Positions 9,038 through 18,880 are shown, counted from the first letter of the stretch. The stretch: DNA of 64,000 nt from an uncultured Dyadobacter sp. (GCF_946482605.1 NZ_CAMLSE010000017.1:62001-126000); one strand, 5' to 3'. Numbers and translations: made by a program. The notes: a model not told the origin generated them from the sequence alone.

Positions 9038-10537
9038 ATGAGAAATATAATTCAATCGATCCTTCTGACCGGTGCGATTTGTCTGACACAAGCCTGCACC
9101 GGTGATTTTGAGGAAATCAACACGCCGCCGACCTCGGTCACGACCGTCGACCCGGGACTGGTACTGTCCAAAGTGCAAAAAGATGCGGCATTCGCCGAAG
9201 GTTACGAGGTGCCCAACAGCCAGTTTGGCTCCTGGGTGCAGCATTGGGCCGGCGGCGTACTCGTATCCAGCTCGCGGTACATCGAGCAGAGCGATAACAA
9301 CACCTGGGACGCGCATTATACGCTCATCCGTAACATCAGCCAGGTACGGAACGAGATCCTGAAAGGCAAGGAGAGCGACCCGGCAAGCCGGAGCAAGATC
9401 GCCATTGCCCGCATTGTCGAGATCGCCGTCTGGCAACGGCTGACGGACCTGTTCGGTGATGTGCCTTATTCCCAGACTGCCCTCGGTCCGGCGGATGTCA
9501 ACACCAAACCCTCTTTCGATACCCAGGAATCGATCTACAAATCGCTGATCAACGACCTGAATGCAGCGATTTCACAATTGACGCCGGGCGATCAGAGCTA
9601 CGGCAGCGCGGATTTTTATTATAAGGGAGATATCAATAAATGGAAGAAGTATGCCAATTCGCTGAAACTGAGACTGGGAATGCGAATCCGCTATGCCGAT
9701 CCCGCGCTGGCACAGAAAACGGTGACCGAAGCCATGGGGCAGCCCTTGCTGGCGAGCAGCGCTGACGACGCCACCGTACCGACCTACAATAATGCGACCA
9801 ACGCCAATGTACACCCTGTCCTGAACCAGTTCCTGGCAGGAAGCCCCGACCTGAAATACCTGGCCGAAGGGCTGGTAACCCAGCTCGTATCGACGGGCGA
9901 CCCGCGCCTGCCACGCATTGCCCAGCCGAGCGTCAACTCCGTGAAGGCGGGCACGCCCGCGTACAAGGGCATCGGTGTCGCGTTGACGGACGATATCCTG
10001 AAAACCATCATCAAGGACGATTACAGCACGGTGTCGACGGCCACTTTCTTCAACCGCGATTTCAGTCCGGCGATCCCCTGCATGGTCATGTCTTTCGCTG
10101 ATGTGTCATTCTACAAAGCAGAGGCTGCCCTGGAAGGCTGGGGCGGAACTGTGGCGGAGGCTGAGAAGTACTATCAGGACGGGGTGAAAGCGGCATTGGC
10201 GCAGGCGCCCTACAATGTTACCACGATCCCCGCTGCATTCGAGAAAGAACTCTCCTGGACCGGCCTGACCAAAGAGCAAAAGCTGGAAAAGATCGGTACG
10301 CAGAAATGGATCCAACTTTTCGGCCGCTCCTACGAGGCATTCATCGAATGGCGGAGAATGGGTTACCCTGCACTGAAACCCGGCCCGTTCCAGGGATCAA
10401 CCGGCGGTACCATTCCGAGAAGGACGATCTACTCTTCCCGCGAGGCACTTTTGAACAAAGCCAATTATGAACAGGCAGTAGGCCGGTTGTCGAATGGTGA
10501 TTCGTATGTTTCAAAAGTATGGTGGGATAAAAGGTAA
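9038..10537 (+). CDS. SusD/RagB-like nutrient-binding outer membrane lipoprotein
   Basis: This 499-residue surface lipoprotein caps the SusC channel upstream and binds the substrate. The start ATG at 9038 (a TTG lies three codons earlier) gives a lipoprotein signal, MRNIIQSILLTGAICLTQAC, with the lipidated cysteine at residue 20. Features of the SusD-like family (the second, SusD_like_2 type) include the tetratricopeptide-like helices around WQRLTDLFGDVPYSQTA and FYKAEAALEG, and a C-terminal segment with QKWIQLFGRSYEAFIEWRRMG. It is followed by a strong hairpin terminator at 10551-10599, so the sigma/FecR/SusC/SusD unit ends here. Confidence 0.93.
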   Translation: MRNIIQSILLTGAICLTQACTGDFEEINTPPTSVTTVDPGLVLSKVQKDAAFAEGYEVPNSQFGSWVQHWAGGVLVSSSRYIEQSDNNTWDAHYTLIRNISQVRNEILKGKESDPASRSKIAIARIVEIAVWQRLTDLFGDVPYSQTALGPADVNTKPSFDTQESIYKSLINDLNAAISQLTPGDQSYGSADFYYKGDINKWKKYANSLKLRLGMRIRYADPALAQKTVTEAMGQPLLASSADDATVPTYNNATNANVHPVLNQFLAGSPDLKYLAEGLVTQLVSTGDPRLPRIAQPSVNSVKAGTPAYKGIGVALTDDILKTIIKDDYSTVSTATFFNRDFSPAIPCMVMSFADVSFYKAEAALEGWGGTVAEAEKYYQDGVKAALAQAPYNVTTIPAAFEKELSWTGLTKEQKLEKIGTQKWIQLFGRSYEAFIEWRRMGYPALKPGPFQGSTGGTIPRRTIYSSREALLNKANYEQAVGRLSNGDSYVSKVWWDKR

Positions 10538-10550
10538 ATGGCCAAAATGT

Positions 10551-10599
10551 AAAAGCAAAATGCCCGGGATGGATAAATCTTCCGGGCATTTTGCTTTTT
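10551..10599 (+). terminator. Rho-independent terminator after SusD
   Basis: A 19-base inverted repeat (10551-10569 with 10580-10598, one G-T pair) encloses a 10-base loop. The stem has a GC core (GCCCGGG/TCCGGGC) and the right arm ends in a T run. The A-rich left arm makes it potentially bidirectional. It lies 14 bases after the SusD stop. Confidence 0.85.
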
Positions 10600-10637
10600 A
10601 TCAAATACCAACATCGTTGCTATCCGATCATCTGACT

Positions 10638-11435
10638 ATGAAATACAAAATGGGCCGTTCATTTTTTAAAACAATGATTTCAATGCTGCTGAGCGCAACC
10701 GCCGCATTTGCCCAAAATGTCCCGGAACGGATGGATCTTTACCTCCTGATCGGCCAGTCCAACATGGCCGGCCGCGGGCAAACCGACGAAGCCTCGCATC
10801 CGAATTCTCAGAAAATCTGGGCGATTGACCGGCAGAACCAATGGAAAATGGCCGCCGACGCGCTGCATTCCGACAAACCCGCTGTGGTAGGCGTCGGCCC
10901 GGGCCTCACGTTCGCGCAAACCGTACTGGCCAGACATCCCGATCGCCCAATCGGACTCATTCCCTGTGCCGTCGGTGGCAGTGGCATCGACGACTGGAAG
11001 CCCGGCGCAAAACATGAGCAGACCGGAATTTACGCCTACGACGAAATGCTGGCAAGGGTAATGGAAGCGCAAAAGCATGGCACGATCAAGGGTATTATCT
11101 GGCACCAGGGAGAGTCCGACAGCTCACCGGAAAAAGTAAAAGTATATGCTACGAAGCTGGAAGCCTTTTTTGCGAGATTAAGAAAAGATACGCACACCGA
11201 AAACGTGCCGCTTGTCCTGGGCACCCTGGGCGATTTTTATGTTGCGGGCCACGCCGAAGCAGCGAATGTGAACCAGATCATCACAGATTACGCCAAAAAC
11301 CACCGCCATACCTACCTGGCGTCAGCGTCCGGTTTGGTACACAAAGGTGACGACACACACTTTGACACCAAATCGGCAAGGGAATTGGGGAAAAGGTATG
11401 CGGAAGCATTTTTGAAGTCGGAAGCAGGACATTGA
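10638..11435 (+). CDS. Secreted SGNH-type carbohydrate acetyl-esterase (sialate O-acetylesterase/CE6-like)
   Basis: This 265-residue secreted hydrolase probably removes acetyl groups from polysaccharides. From ATG 10638 (another ATG is at 10650) it has a signal peptide ending in SATAAFAQ. The catalytic block I motif LIGQSNMAGRG (residues 37-47, Ser41 as nucleophile) is diagnostic, followed by IWHQGESDS and, near the C-terminus, DDTHFDTKSARELG, which supplies the Asp-His pair. Length and motifs fit the DUF303/CE6 family. It lies after the SusD terminator, so it is expressed independently or by read-through, but is functionally allied to the uptake genes. Confidence 0.85.
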   Translation: MKYKMGRSFFKTMISMLLSATAAFAQNVPERMDLYLLIGQSNMAGRGQTDEASHPNSQKIWAIDRQNQWKMAADALHSDKPAVVGVGPGLTFAQTVLARHPDRPIGLIPCAVGGSGIDDWKPGAKHEQTGIYAYDEMLARVMEAQKHGTIKGIIWHQGESDSSPEKVKVYATKLEAFFARLRKDTHTENVPLVLGTLGDFYVAGHAEAANVNQIITDYAKNHRHTYLASASGLVHKGDDTHFDTKSARELGKRYAEAFLKSEAGH

Positions 11436-11562
11436 CACAACGTTGTCATTTTTACAACGCAATTTACCTTCCCGAGCGCTGCCATCGCCACACCCTCAAC
11501 GGATCGTTCGGGAGTATGGATAACGGAACGCGCCGACCACCAGGCCAATGAATCGCATAGCG

Positions 11563-11705
11563 ATGTAATATCGGTAGCCAATTGCGAAAAAGAGAACAAA
11601 GCAAAATCCCGTCAGGGATGTAACAGCAGAGCAAAGTCGCCGTCGTTACATCCCTGACGGGATTATTAGCGTGTCTGGGCTATGAACAGGCTACCAATAT
11701 TACAT
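11563..11705. repeat. Nested inverted repeats in the convergent intergenic region 11436-11831
   Basis: The 396-base gap holds no convincing gene. Two nested inverted repeats are visible. The outer arms, 11563-11579 and 11689-11705, are 17 bases with one mismatch. The inner arms, 11605-11624 and 11645-11664, are 20 bases with perfect complementarity around a 20-base spacer. The inner arm contains the palindromic core TCCCGTCAGGGA. The pattern resembles dispersed intergenic REP-like elements of Bacteroidota. It may act as a bidirectional terminator between the esterase and the convergent oxidoreductase gene. The rest of the gap (11706-11831) shows nothing further that I can name. Confidence 0.7.
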
Positions 11706-11831
11706 GCCTAACGGCATTTCCTGGCGCCGACTGCATTTCCTCCGAAGAATCACTCATTTCCAGTCCTACTGCGACCCACCGCTCCGGCGACCCGGTTACT
11801 CATTCCCAGTTCCACTGCGGCTCATTGAAAA

Positions 11832-13178
11832 TTAAACCACCGGCTCCCAGCCCTTGGCGTACTCCCGTGACCACAATTTCTCCGCTTCCTTGTCACCGAT
11901 GATGTGCCCGTTTTTCGGATCGATTTTCAGGTCGCGGCCCACGCGCCAGGCGATGTTGCCGAGCTGCATCGCTACTACGCTCCTAAAGCCCAGTTCGACG
12001 TCGCAGTTGGGTTTGCGGTTATTGCGGATGGCGTCGAGGAAATCGGCGACGTGGAGGTTGTCCATACCGAGACTCGGGCTGGCGAGATTGCGGCCCTGCA
12101 TACCGGCTTCCTCAGTAGGGGAGTTCACCTCTTTGATCAGTTTGCCGTCCAGATCGTAGACCTTATAGCTGTCACCGCCGGTGTCCAGACTGCCGTTTTC
12201 ACCATAAAAAATGATCCCGCGATCCTGGCCTTCGATCTTGCGGCCGTTGGAGCTACGCGATTCCCAGATGAGTGAAACGCGGCCCGGATAATCCATCGCG
12301 ATCACCTGCGTGTCGGGCGTTTCCCAGTCGTCCTTAAACTCGTACCGCCCGCCGACGGAGCTGACACGGGTGGGGAAGTCTACTCCCAAGCCCCAGCGCG
12401 CTACATCCACCTCATGCGTGCCGTTGTTGAGTGCTTCCCCTGTGCCCCAATGCCAGAACCAATGCCAGTCATAATGGATCAGGCCTTCTTTATACGGCAT
12501 GCGCGGCGCAGGCCCCTGCCACAACTCGTAGTCCAGCCAGGACGGGACGGAACCCGGTTTCAGGTAGGTGGCCTTCCGTTTGTTGGTATACCAGGTTTTG
12601 GCCAGATACACCCGGCCGATAATGCCCTGATGCAGCTGTTTAATGCCTTCCGTGAGCACGGGTGCCGACCTGCGCTGTGCGCCCATCTGCACCACGCGCT
12701 TGTACTTGCGCGCCGCCTCGATCGCGAGCTCGCCTTCGCGTGGGTTATGGCTCAATGGTTTTTCGACGTACACGTGCTTGCCCGCCTGGCAACCCATGAT
12801 CGTCAGCGGGGCGTGCCAGTGGTCGGGTGTGGCCGTATATATAGCGTCGATGGATTTGTCTTCGAGCACCTTCCGGAGATCCTTTTCAGATTTGGGTGTC
12901 AATTTTTGTTTGGCATCCATGACCGCCTGAATCGCTTTTGGGATAGCCCGCTCATCCACGTCGCACACAATGCCTACTTCGGTATTCTTCTGCCCGGCGA
13001 AAGTGCCGCTCATGCTTTTGCCCCGGCTATTGACCCCGATCGTAGCCACGCGGATCAGGTCGTTGGCACCGATGATGCGGTTGTAGCTTTTGGCACTGAA
13101 CCCCATGGCGGTGCCGCCGATCGCAAGGCCCAACGATCCTGCGGCGGTCGTTTTTAAAAATTCACGTCTGTTAGCCAT
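11832..13178 (-). CDS. Tat-exported Gfo/Idh/MocA family oxidoreductase
   Basis: A 448-residue NAD(P)-dependent sugar oxidoreductase. The N-terminus has a twin-arginine signal (RREFLK at residues 4-9 and a hydrophobic stretch to about 27), so it is probably exported folded with its cofactor bound. The Rossmann domain follows (VATIGVNSRGKS near 44-54, ATPDHWH at 116-122) with the conserved EKP triad at 139-141, whose Lys140 is the family's catalytic lysine. The C-terminal half is the GFO_IDH_MocA substrate domain (WHWFWHWGTGE). It is the last gene of the minus-strand SusC, SusD, DUF1080, Gfo/Idh operon, starting 3 bases after the DUF1080 stop. Exported members of this group in Bacteroidota oxidise glycosides at C3; that role is inferred here. 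Confidence 0.9.
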   Translation of the reverse strand: MANRREFLKTTAAGSLGLAIGGTAMGFSAKSYNRIIGANDLIRVATIGVNSRGKSMSGTFAGQKNTEVGIVCDVDERAIPKAIQAVMDAKQKLTPKSEKDLRKVLEDKSIDAIYTATPDHWHAPLTIMGCQAGKHVYVEKPLSHNPREGELAIEAARKYKRVVQMGAQRRSAPVLTEGIKQLHQGIIGRVYLAKTWYTNKRKATYLKPGSVPSWLDYELWQGPAPRMPYKEGLIHYDWHWFWHWGTGEALNNGTHEVDVARWGLGVDFPTRVSSVGGRYEFKDDWETPDTQVIAMDYPGRVSLIWESRSSNGRKIEGQDRGIIFYGENGSLDTGGDSYKVYDLDGKLIKEVNSPTEEAGMQGRNLASPSLGMDNLHVADFLDAIRNNRKPNCDVELGFRSVVAMQLGNIAWRVGRDLKIDPKNGHIIGDKEAEKLWSREYAKGWEPVV

Positions 13179-13181
13179 GAC

Positions 13182-13901
13182 TTATAATGCTTTGATTTTG
13201 ATGTTTTTAAATGAAACCTCGGCGCCGTGTTCCTGCAACAGGATATGCCCTTTTGCCACGGATCCGAATGCCGGAACGGCCTTGTTGAATTTACTAAGTG
13301 CCACAGCGTCAGTATATACCTTTCCGCTGCGGGTAAATTCAAGGATTTTTACGCCGTTCAGATAATGCTGCACGTTCTGGCCTTTGGCGACAATGCGCAG
13401 CGTATTCCATTGGCCGGGCGCGTGCACTTTCTTTTTCGACTCGTCGGGTGGCATCACGTCATAGAACGAGCCGGTGAGGTGGTTGGCTTTCTTGTTGTCT
13501 TCGGCCAGCTTGTCGTCCAGGATCTGGTATTCAAAGCCCAGGTTACCGCCTTGCTCGTACCTGGTGAAAAAATATTTAAGGCCGCTGTTGCCTTCGGGAG
13601 AGATGTTGAAATCGGCTTTGAGATCGAAATCGCCGAACTCCCCGTCGCTGACGATATCGCCGCCTTTGCCATTCTTTTTGGTCGAAAGCGTGCCGTTTTT
13701 AACTTCCCAGCCGGCTGGTACGGGCTTGCCGCCGGAAGTTTTCCAGCCGTTGGTAGAAGTGCCGTCGAAGAGCAGCACCCAGCCTTCTTTCTTTTCTTTC
13801 GGAGTGAGCGTGTTGTCTTTCTGAGCGAAAGCGGCCGGGGCGAGCGTCCAGGCCAGCATTCCACCCGCGAGCACGCGTAGTATTCTGGATTGCATTGACA
13901 T
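13182..13901 (-). CDS. Secreted DUF1080 (3-keto-disaccharide hydrolase-like) protein
   Basis: A 239-residue exported protein of the DUF1080 family, a concanavalin-like jelly roll. It has a signal peptide ending in APAAFAQ and typical motifs: EGWVLLFDGTSTNGWK near the start of the domain, GNSGLKYFF, GFEYQILDD, PGQWNTLRIVAKG and HYLNGVKILEF. I chose the ATG at 13901 because it overlaps the SusD stop by one base, a translational-coupling arrangement; a second ATG lies at 13895. Family members act on 3-keto glycosides made by Gfo/Idh dehydrogenases, and such a gene is the next one in this operon. The specific reaction (hydrolysis or beta-elimination) cannot be settled by reading. Confidence 0.88.
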   Translation of the reverse strand: MSMQSRILRVLAGGMLAWTLAPAAFAQKDNTLTPKEKKEGWVLLFDGTSTNGWKTSGGKPVPAGWEVKNGTLSTKKNGKGGDIVSDGEFGDFDLKADFNISPEGNSGLKYFFTRYEQGGNLGFEYQILDDKLAEDNKKANHLTGSFYDVMPPDESKKKVHAPGQWNTLRIVAKGQNVQHYLNGVKILEFTRSGKVYTDAVALSKFNKAVPAFGSVAKGHILLQEHGAEVSFKNIKIKAL

Positions 13902-15421
13902 TAGTAACCAGGGTTTTGTTTGATTTTTTCGGGATTGGACTGTATTACCTGCAACGGGATCGGGAACAGCAACATATTGTCGCTCCAAGTAGCCGGGTTA
14001 AAGCCGTTTTGCTCTTTTTGTTCCTGGCTCATTACCGTCTTTGCGCGCTCGGTTCGTACGAGATCGAACCACCGGTGGTTTTCGAATGCCAGCTCCACAC
14101 GACGTTCCTTTTCGATCGCAAGCAGAAAGTCGGCGTCGGAAGTGAATGCGGTGTGGTCGGGCAAGGCACCTGTGGCTGCGCCCGGCGTGTTGCGTGCACG
14201 CTGGCGGATCTTGTTCAGATAGAGGAGGGCCGTGGTTTGCTGTTTGCCCTGCCGCACGAGCGCTTCGGCATAAAGCAGGTAGATGTCCGCCAGGCGCAAC
14301 TCGGGCCAGTTGTTGTCATTGTCGGGTGAGACGGAGAACGATACATCGTAGTATTTTTTGACATACTTCTCATTGATCTGCTGCCCGCCGGGGTCGGATA
14401 CGTAGCCGTCGGCCATGGAAATGGCTTTCCGCGGGTCGCCTTTCTCGTAAGCCGCCGACATGGATGGGCTGGGCGCATTGAACCCCGATTTATCACCGAC
14501 CGGAATCACTTCCTTATTCGAAAAGCGTGGCGCGAAGTCGTTGCTCCACGGACTGCCGGTAACAATGGGAGCGGGTCCGCCTTTTTTGTATTGTACTTCA
14601 AAAAGCGATTCGGTACTGTTTTCATTTTTTACATCAAAAACAGCCTTGTAGTCGGGTAGAAGCGAATACTGCGGGTTGTTGATCACTTCCAGCGCCTTGG
14701 CTTCCGCTAATGCGTAATGCGACGCGCCTTTTTTGAGTGGATAACCCGCCATAAACATGTAAACTTTGGCCAGCAAGCCTTTGGCACCGCCGATTGTGAC
14801 CCGGCCTCGGTCGCCGGTGGCATAGGCAGCAGGCAGATTGGCCTCAGCGAATTTCAGGTCTTCCACGATGAAATTGTAGATCTCGTCGGCAGGTGTACGG
14901 CCGATCGTGTAAGCCTCCTGAACTGAAACCTGCTTATCGACCTTTGGCACATCCCCATAAATCCTCACCAGCCAGAAATACACCAATGCACGCAGAAAGC
15001 GGGCTTCGGCCTTGTACTGGTTTTTCAGCTTTTCGTCCCGGAACGTAACGGCATCGATCTTGTCGAGGACGATGTTGCTGCGCAGAATGGTAATGTAGCT
15101 GCGGTTCCAGAGGCTGAGGATGTTCTGGTTATCCGAAAGCAGCACGTCTCCGAAATTGTCGATCGAAGTCATGTCCTTGGAACTCCCCGGTACCCAGGAG
15201 AATGTAGTATTGTCGGAGCGGATTTCGCCGGTGTAAATGTAAAGCTGGTTGTACAAGTCGCGCAGGGAAGCATAGGGCGACATTACCGCCTGGTTCATGT
15301 CCTGCTCGGTTTTGTAAAAATTACCTGCATTCATTTCGGATATGGGTTGCAGGTCGATGAAGCTTTCCTTGCACGAGAGCGATGCCGCGACCAGGAATGC
15401 AGCTATGATATATCTTTTCAT
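13901..15421 (-). CDS. RagB/SusD family nutrient-uptake outer membrane lipoprotein
   Basis: A 506-residue surface lipoprotein, partner of the SusC gene immediately upstream in the operon (25-base gap). The signal ends at a lipobox, AASLSC, with the cysteine at residue 17. SusD features: YSPYASLRDLYNQLY-like helix near 50, ALVYFWLVRIYGDVPKVD around 145-165, GGAKGLLAKVYMFMAGYPL around 205-230, LRLADIYLLYAEALVRQGK near 385-405, and EKERRVELAFENHRWFDLVRT in the C-terminal third. This is the canonical SusD family rather than the SusD_like_2 type seen at 9038-10537. Ligand unknown, probably a glycoside processed by the two downstream enzymes. Confidence 0.94.
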   Translation of the reverse strand: MKRYIIAAFLVAASLSCKESFIDLQPISEMNAGNFYKTEQDMNQAVMSPYASLRDLYNQLYIYTGEIRSDNTTFSWVPGSSKDMTSIDNFGDVLLSDNQNILSLWNRSYITILRSNIVLDKIDAVTFRDEKLKNQYKAEARFLRALVYFWLVRIYGDVPKVDKQVSVQEAYTIGRTPADEIYNFIVEDLKFAEANLPAAYATGDRGRVTIGGAKGLLAKVYMFMAGYPLKKGASHYALAEAKALEVINNPQYSLLPDYKAVFDVKNENSTESLFEVQYKKGGPAPIVTGSPWSNDFAPRFSNKEVIPVGDKSGFNAPSPSMSAAYEKGDPRKAISMADGYVSDPGGQQINEKYVKKYYDVSFSVSPDNDNNWPELRLADIYLLYAEALVRQGKQQTTALLYLNKIRQRARNTPGAATGALPDHTAFTSDADFLLAIEKERRVELAFENHRWFDLVRTERAKTVMSQEQKEQNGFNPATWSDNMLLFPIPLQVIQSNPEKIKQNPGY

Positions 15422-15445
15422 GAGAATGGATTTAGCTGGAAATGA

Positions 15446-18400
15446 TCAGAATGTTACATTAAGCCCTGCAATGACGGTCCGTGCGGCCGGGTAACCCAGG
15501 TAATCACCGCCCCGCGACAGGCCGCTGCCCTCGCTGCTCGTTTCCGGGTCAAAACCAGGGTATTTTGTGAAAGTGTACAGGTTTTGGCCGGTCACGTACA
15601 AGCGCAGGGAGCGTACTTTAATGCGTTGCAGCAACGCGCCGTCGAAGGTGTAACCCAGCGATACATTGCGGATCCGCAGGAATGAACCATTCTCTACCCA
15701 GTAGCTGGAAGGCTCTTTCTGCAAACCTTTCGGATCGCGGTTGGCCCGCAGGACTTCACCCGAGCCGGGCTCTTCTTCCGACCGCCAGCGGTCTTTCAAC
15801 TTGGCGCGGCCATTGCGATCGCCGTGGTAAATACCGATCATGCGGTTGAAAAAACTGAACAGTTTGGCGCCCTGCGAGCCGGTCAGCTGCACATTCAGAT
15901 CAAAGCCTTTGTAAGAAAAATCATTTCCGAACCCGTAAATGAACTTCGGCTGGTTGCTGCCGAGGAAAGTCTTATCGGCAGCGGTGATCTGGCCGTCCTT
16001 GTTGACGTCGATATAGCGGGGGTCGCCCGGGCGGTCGTTAACCAGGTGAGGGGCTGCATCGAGTTCGGCCTGGTTTTTGAAAACACCATCATACTGGTAG
16101 CCGAAATAGGTGGCAATCGGCTGACCCACCGTGGTAATGAAGGTGTTGTTCGCATTGGCGGCGCCTGCGTAGATGGGGCGGGCGTCGGGGCCGAGCGCGA
16201 GCACTTTGTTGCGATTGAAGGAAATGTTGAAATCCGTCGACCATTTGAATGCACCCACGGTGTTGCGGGTACGGACGAGGTATTCCATTCCCTTGTTCTG
16301 TACTTTTCCGATGTTTTGAAGCTGGCTCGCGTAGCCGCTGATGGTCGGTACCGGCACATCCAGCAGCAGGTCGACGGACTTGCTGTTGTAAAAATCGGCT
16401 TCCAATCGCACGCGATCACGGAAAAGGCCCAGTTCAAGCCCCAGGTTCCATTGCATTGTTTTCTCCCAACCCAGGAAAGAGTTAGGATAATTCAAAGGAT
16501 TCACCGCGTTCACTAACGTATTGTTCAGCGGATAGTAGTTAACGACCGTCCGCGCAATGGCGTCGTAATCGCCGATCTTGTTGTTCCCTACCAGACCCCA
16601 GCTTCCGCGGATTTTCAGATCAGAGACCTGGCTTACCTGCTGCATAAATGCTTCATTACTCACACGCCAGCCCATAGAGGCCGACGGGAATGTCCCCCAT
16701 TTGTTCTCCGACCCGAAACGGGAAGAGCCGTCGCGGCGGATACTGGCCGAGAACAGGTATTTGTCGTCATAGGAATATGTCAGGCGGCTCAGGTAGGAGA
16801 TCAACGAGTTGCGGTATTCGGTACTGAGGCCACCCACGATTTGCCCGGCGCTCAACGTGCGCACGGCGTCGTTCGGGAAGTTCTGGGCGCGCAGCTGGTT
16901 TCTTTCTCCAAACGATTTCTGGGCCGTATACCCGGCCAGGAGGTTGAAATTATGCTTCTCCGCCAGGGTTTTGGACCACGTCAGCGTGTGCTCGTTCAGC
17001 CAGTTACCGCCAAACCACGTTTCGCTGCGTGCGTTGGCGATGCGCGGGGCACGGGAGCCGTCGGTGTCTACAAAGGAAGGCTGGTAGTATTTAAACCGGC
17101 GGTTTTCGAGGTTGGCATTCAGGCTGATGCGGTATTTCAATCCCGGGACAATCTCATATTCTGCATAGACAGAACCGATCACGGCATTCTTTTTGGTAAA
17201 GTTGGTCACATTCTCTGCAATGCTGACCGGGTTGGCCACGTCTCCGGCCCATATTTCCGGGTTACGCACCTGGGAGCCATAAGTGCCGTCGGCGTTGCGC
17301 AGCGGGTAAATCGGCGGCAGGTACAATGCATAGGCGAGCGGGCTGTCCTTCCCATTGGCAAGGTCGTTGTTCTCGGAATAATAGGAGCTCATCGCGACGC
17401 CCACTTCCAGCTTTTTGCTCACATTGGTCGTGATGTTGGCCCTGATATTATACCTTTTGAAATCGGTGTTGATCAGAATTCCCTGCTGGTTGGTATAACT
17501 TCCTGAAACGGCATAGCGAACTTTTTCGGAACCGCCATTGACCGACAATTCATGTTTCTGGGTGGAAGCATTGCGGAGGATCTCGTCCTGCCAGTTGATA
17601 TCTGGGAATTTGGACGGATCATTAAATGCCTCGGGAATAATGTAAAAGTTGGAATTGGTGTATTTGGACCGCATTTCATTGCTGTCGTGGATCGTATGCG
17701 CCGGGTCGCCCGGCATAGGTGTACGGTCGAGCCAGGCCTGGTTGTGTCCGTCTTTGAAGAATTCGATGTATTCTCTGGTATTCATCATATCGATCTTGCG
17801 CGCGACCTGCTGCATGCCGAAGAATGTGCTGAACGAAACGGTGGGAGCGCCGGCGCTGCCCTTTTTCGTCGTGATGATTACGACCCCGTTCGCACCCCTG
17901 GAACCATAAATGGCTGTGGAAGAGGCGTCTTTGAGTACCTGAATGCTTTCGATGTCGGAACTGTTGACGAGCGAGAATGCGCTGCTGTCGATCGGATAGC
18001 CGTCGATCACGTAAAGCGGTGAGCTGCTGGCCGAAATGGAGCCGGTACCGCGGATACGGATGCTCAGGCCTTCGCCGCCCGGCGCGCCATTGGTTTGCTG
18101 TACCTGCACCCCGGCCATTTGACCCACCAGCGCTTCGCCGTAGGAGACCGAAGCTTTGCCTTTGAGTTTATCTGCCGAGATCGTGGCAACGGCACCCGTG
18201 AGGTCACCCTTTTTCAATGCACCATAACCGATCACGACCACCTCGTTCAGCGCCTTGCTGTCGACTTTCATAGACACGTCGATCACGCTCTGATTACCGA
18301 CCGTGATTTCCTGGGAAACGTATCCGACAAACGACAGCACGAGCACCGACTGTGCCCCGCTGGCTTCGATCGAAAATTTGCCCTCGATATCGGTCACGGT

Positions 18401-18880
18401 CCCACGCTGCGTCCCTTTTTCGACCACACTGACGCCGGGCAGGCCGACTCCTTTTTCATCGGTAACCCGTCCCGTTACCGATACTTCCGCCTTGGGGGCC
18501 GCGTCCGACCCCGATGCGTTTCCCGATTGCAGCAGGATTTGGCCGCCTACGAGCCGGTATGAAATGTTATGGGGGCGCAGAACGAGGTTCAAAACCTCCG
18601 AAAGCTTGCGGTCGGTAGCCGAAATGCTCACCTTCCTTTCGGCCTGGATGGTGTTGGAGCTGTACACGAATTTGACGCTGGCGATGTCCTCGATCCGGTC
18701 GAGCACCTTGCGGAGCTCCTGGTTCTCGGCTTTGATCGAAATCGAGTGGTCGAGCAGGTCCTGTGTGCGTACCTCGCGCGCAAACCCGATCGAGATGGCT
18801 ACACCCATCAGCAGCGAATGAAGTAGGGTTATCCTCATAATATGTCGCAGAAGAGGATGAATATGTATCGGTTTTTTCAT
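15446..18880 (-). CDS. SusC/RagA family TonB-linked outer membrane protein with STN domain
   Basis: An 1144-residue TonB-dependent importer. Domains in order: a signal segment (about 1-35), an STN domain (about 46-117, ISIKAENQELRKVLDRIE), a carboxypeptidase-regulatory-like domain (about 134-210, VTGRVTDEKGVGLPGVSVVEKG), a plug (about 220-330, ending in SRGANGVVIITTKKGS), and a barrel closing with the terminal strand TVIAGLNVTF. The STN domain and the FecI/FecR genes upstream mean expression is probably induced by its own ligand. A 261-base gap separates it from the FecR gene on the same strand. Its SusD, DUF1080 and oxidoreductase partners follow. Confidence 0.95.
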   Translation of the reverse strand: MKKPIHIHPLLRHIMRITLLHSLLMGVAISIGFAREVRTQDLLDHSISIKAENQELRKVLDRIEDIASVKFVYSSNTIQAERKVSISATDRKLSEVLNLVLRPHNISYRLVGGQILLQSGNASGSDAAPKAEVSVTGRVTDEKGVGLPGVSVVEKGTQRGTVTDIEGKFSIEASGAQSVLVLSFVGYVSQEITVGNQSVIDVSMKVDSKALNEVVVIGYGALKKGDLTGAVATISADKLKGKASVSYGEALVGQMAGVQVQQTNGAPGGEGLSIRIRGTGSISASSSPLYVIDGYPIDSSAFSLVNSSDIESIQVLKDASSTAIYGSRGANGVVIITTKKGSAGAPTVSFSTFFGMQQVARKIDMMNTREYIEFFKDGHNQAWLDRTPMPGDPAHTIHDSNEMRSKYTNSNFYIIPEAFNDPSKFPDINWQDEILRNASTQKHELSVNGGSEKVRYAVSGSYTNQQGILINTDFKRYNIRANITTNVSKKLEVGVAMSSYYSENNDLANGKDSPLAYALYLPPIYPLRNADGTYGSQVRNPEIWAGDVANPVSIAENVTNFTKKNAVIGSVYAEYEIVPGLKYRISLNANLENRRFKYYQPSFVDTDGSRAPRIANARSETWFGGNWLNEHTLTWSKTLAEKHNFNLLAGYTAQKSFGERNQLRAQNFPNDAVRTLSAGQIVGGLSTEYRNSLISYLSRLTYSYDDKYLFSASIRRDGSSRFGSENKWGTFPSASMGWRVSNEAFMQQVSQVSDLKIRGSWGLVGNNKIGDYDAIARTVVNYYPLNNTLVNAVNPLNYPNSFLGWEKTMQWNLGLELGLFRDRVRLEADFYNSKSVDLLLDVPVPTISGYASQLQNIGKVQNKGMEYLVRTRNTVGAFKWSTDFNISFNRNKVLALGPDARPIYAGAANANNTFITTVGQPIATYFGYQYDGVFKNQAELDAAPHLVNDRPGDPRYIDVNKDGQITAADKTFLGSNQPKFIYGFGNDFSYKGFDLNVQLTGSQGAKLFSFFNRMIGIYHGDRNGRAKLKDRWRSEEEPGSGEVLRANRDPKGLQKEPSSYWVENGSFLRIRNVSLGYTFDGALLQRIKVRSLRLYVTGQNLYTFTKYPGFDPETSSEGSGLSRGGDYLGYPAARTVIAGLNVTF

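Noticed and set aside
12414..13157. 247-codon open frame on the plus strand opposite the Gfo/Idh oxidoreductase
   Set aside because: The opposite strand has clear Rossmann and EKP motifs in a coherent operon; the plus-strand translation is His/Arg/Pro-biased without domains.
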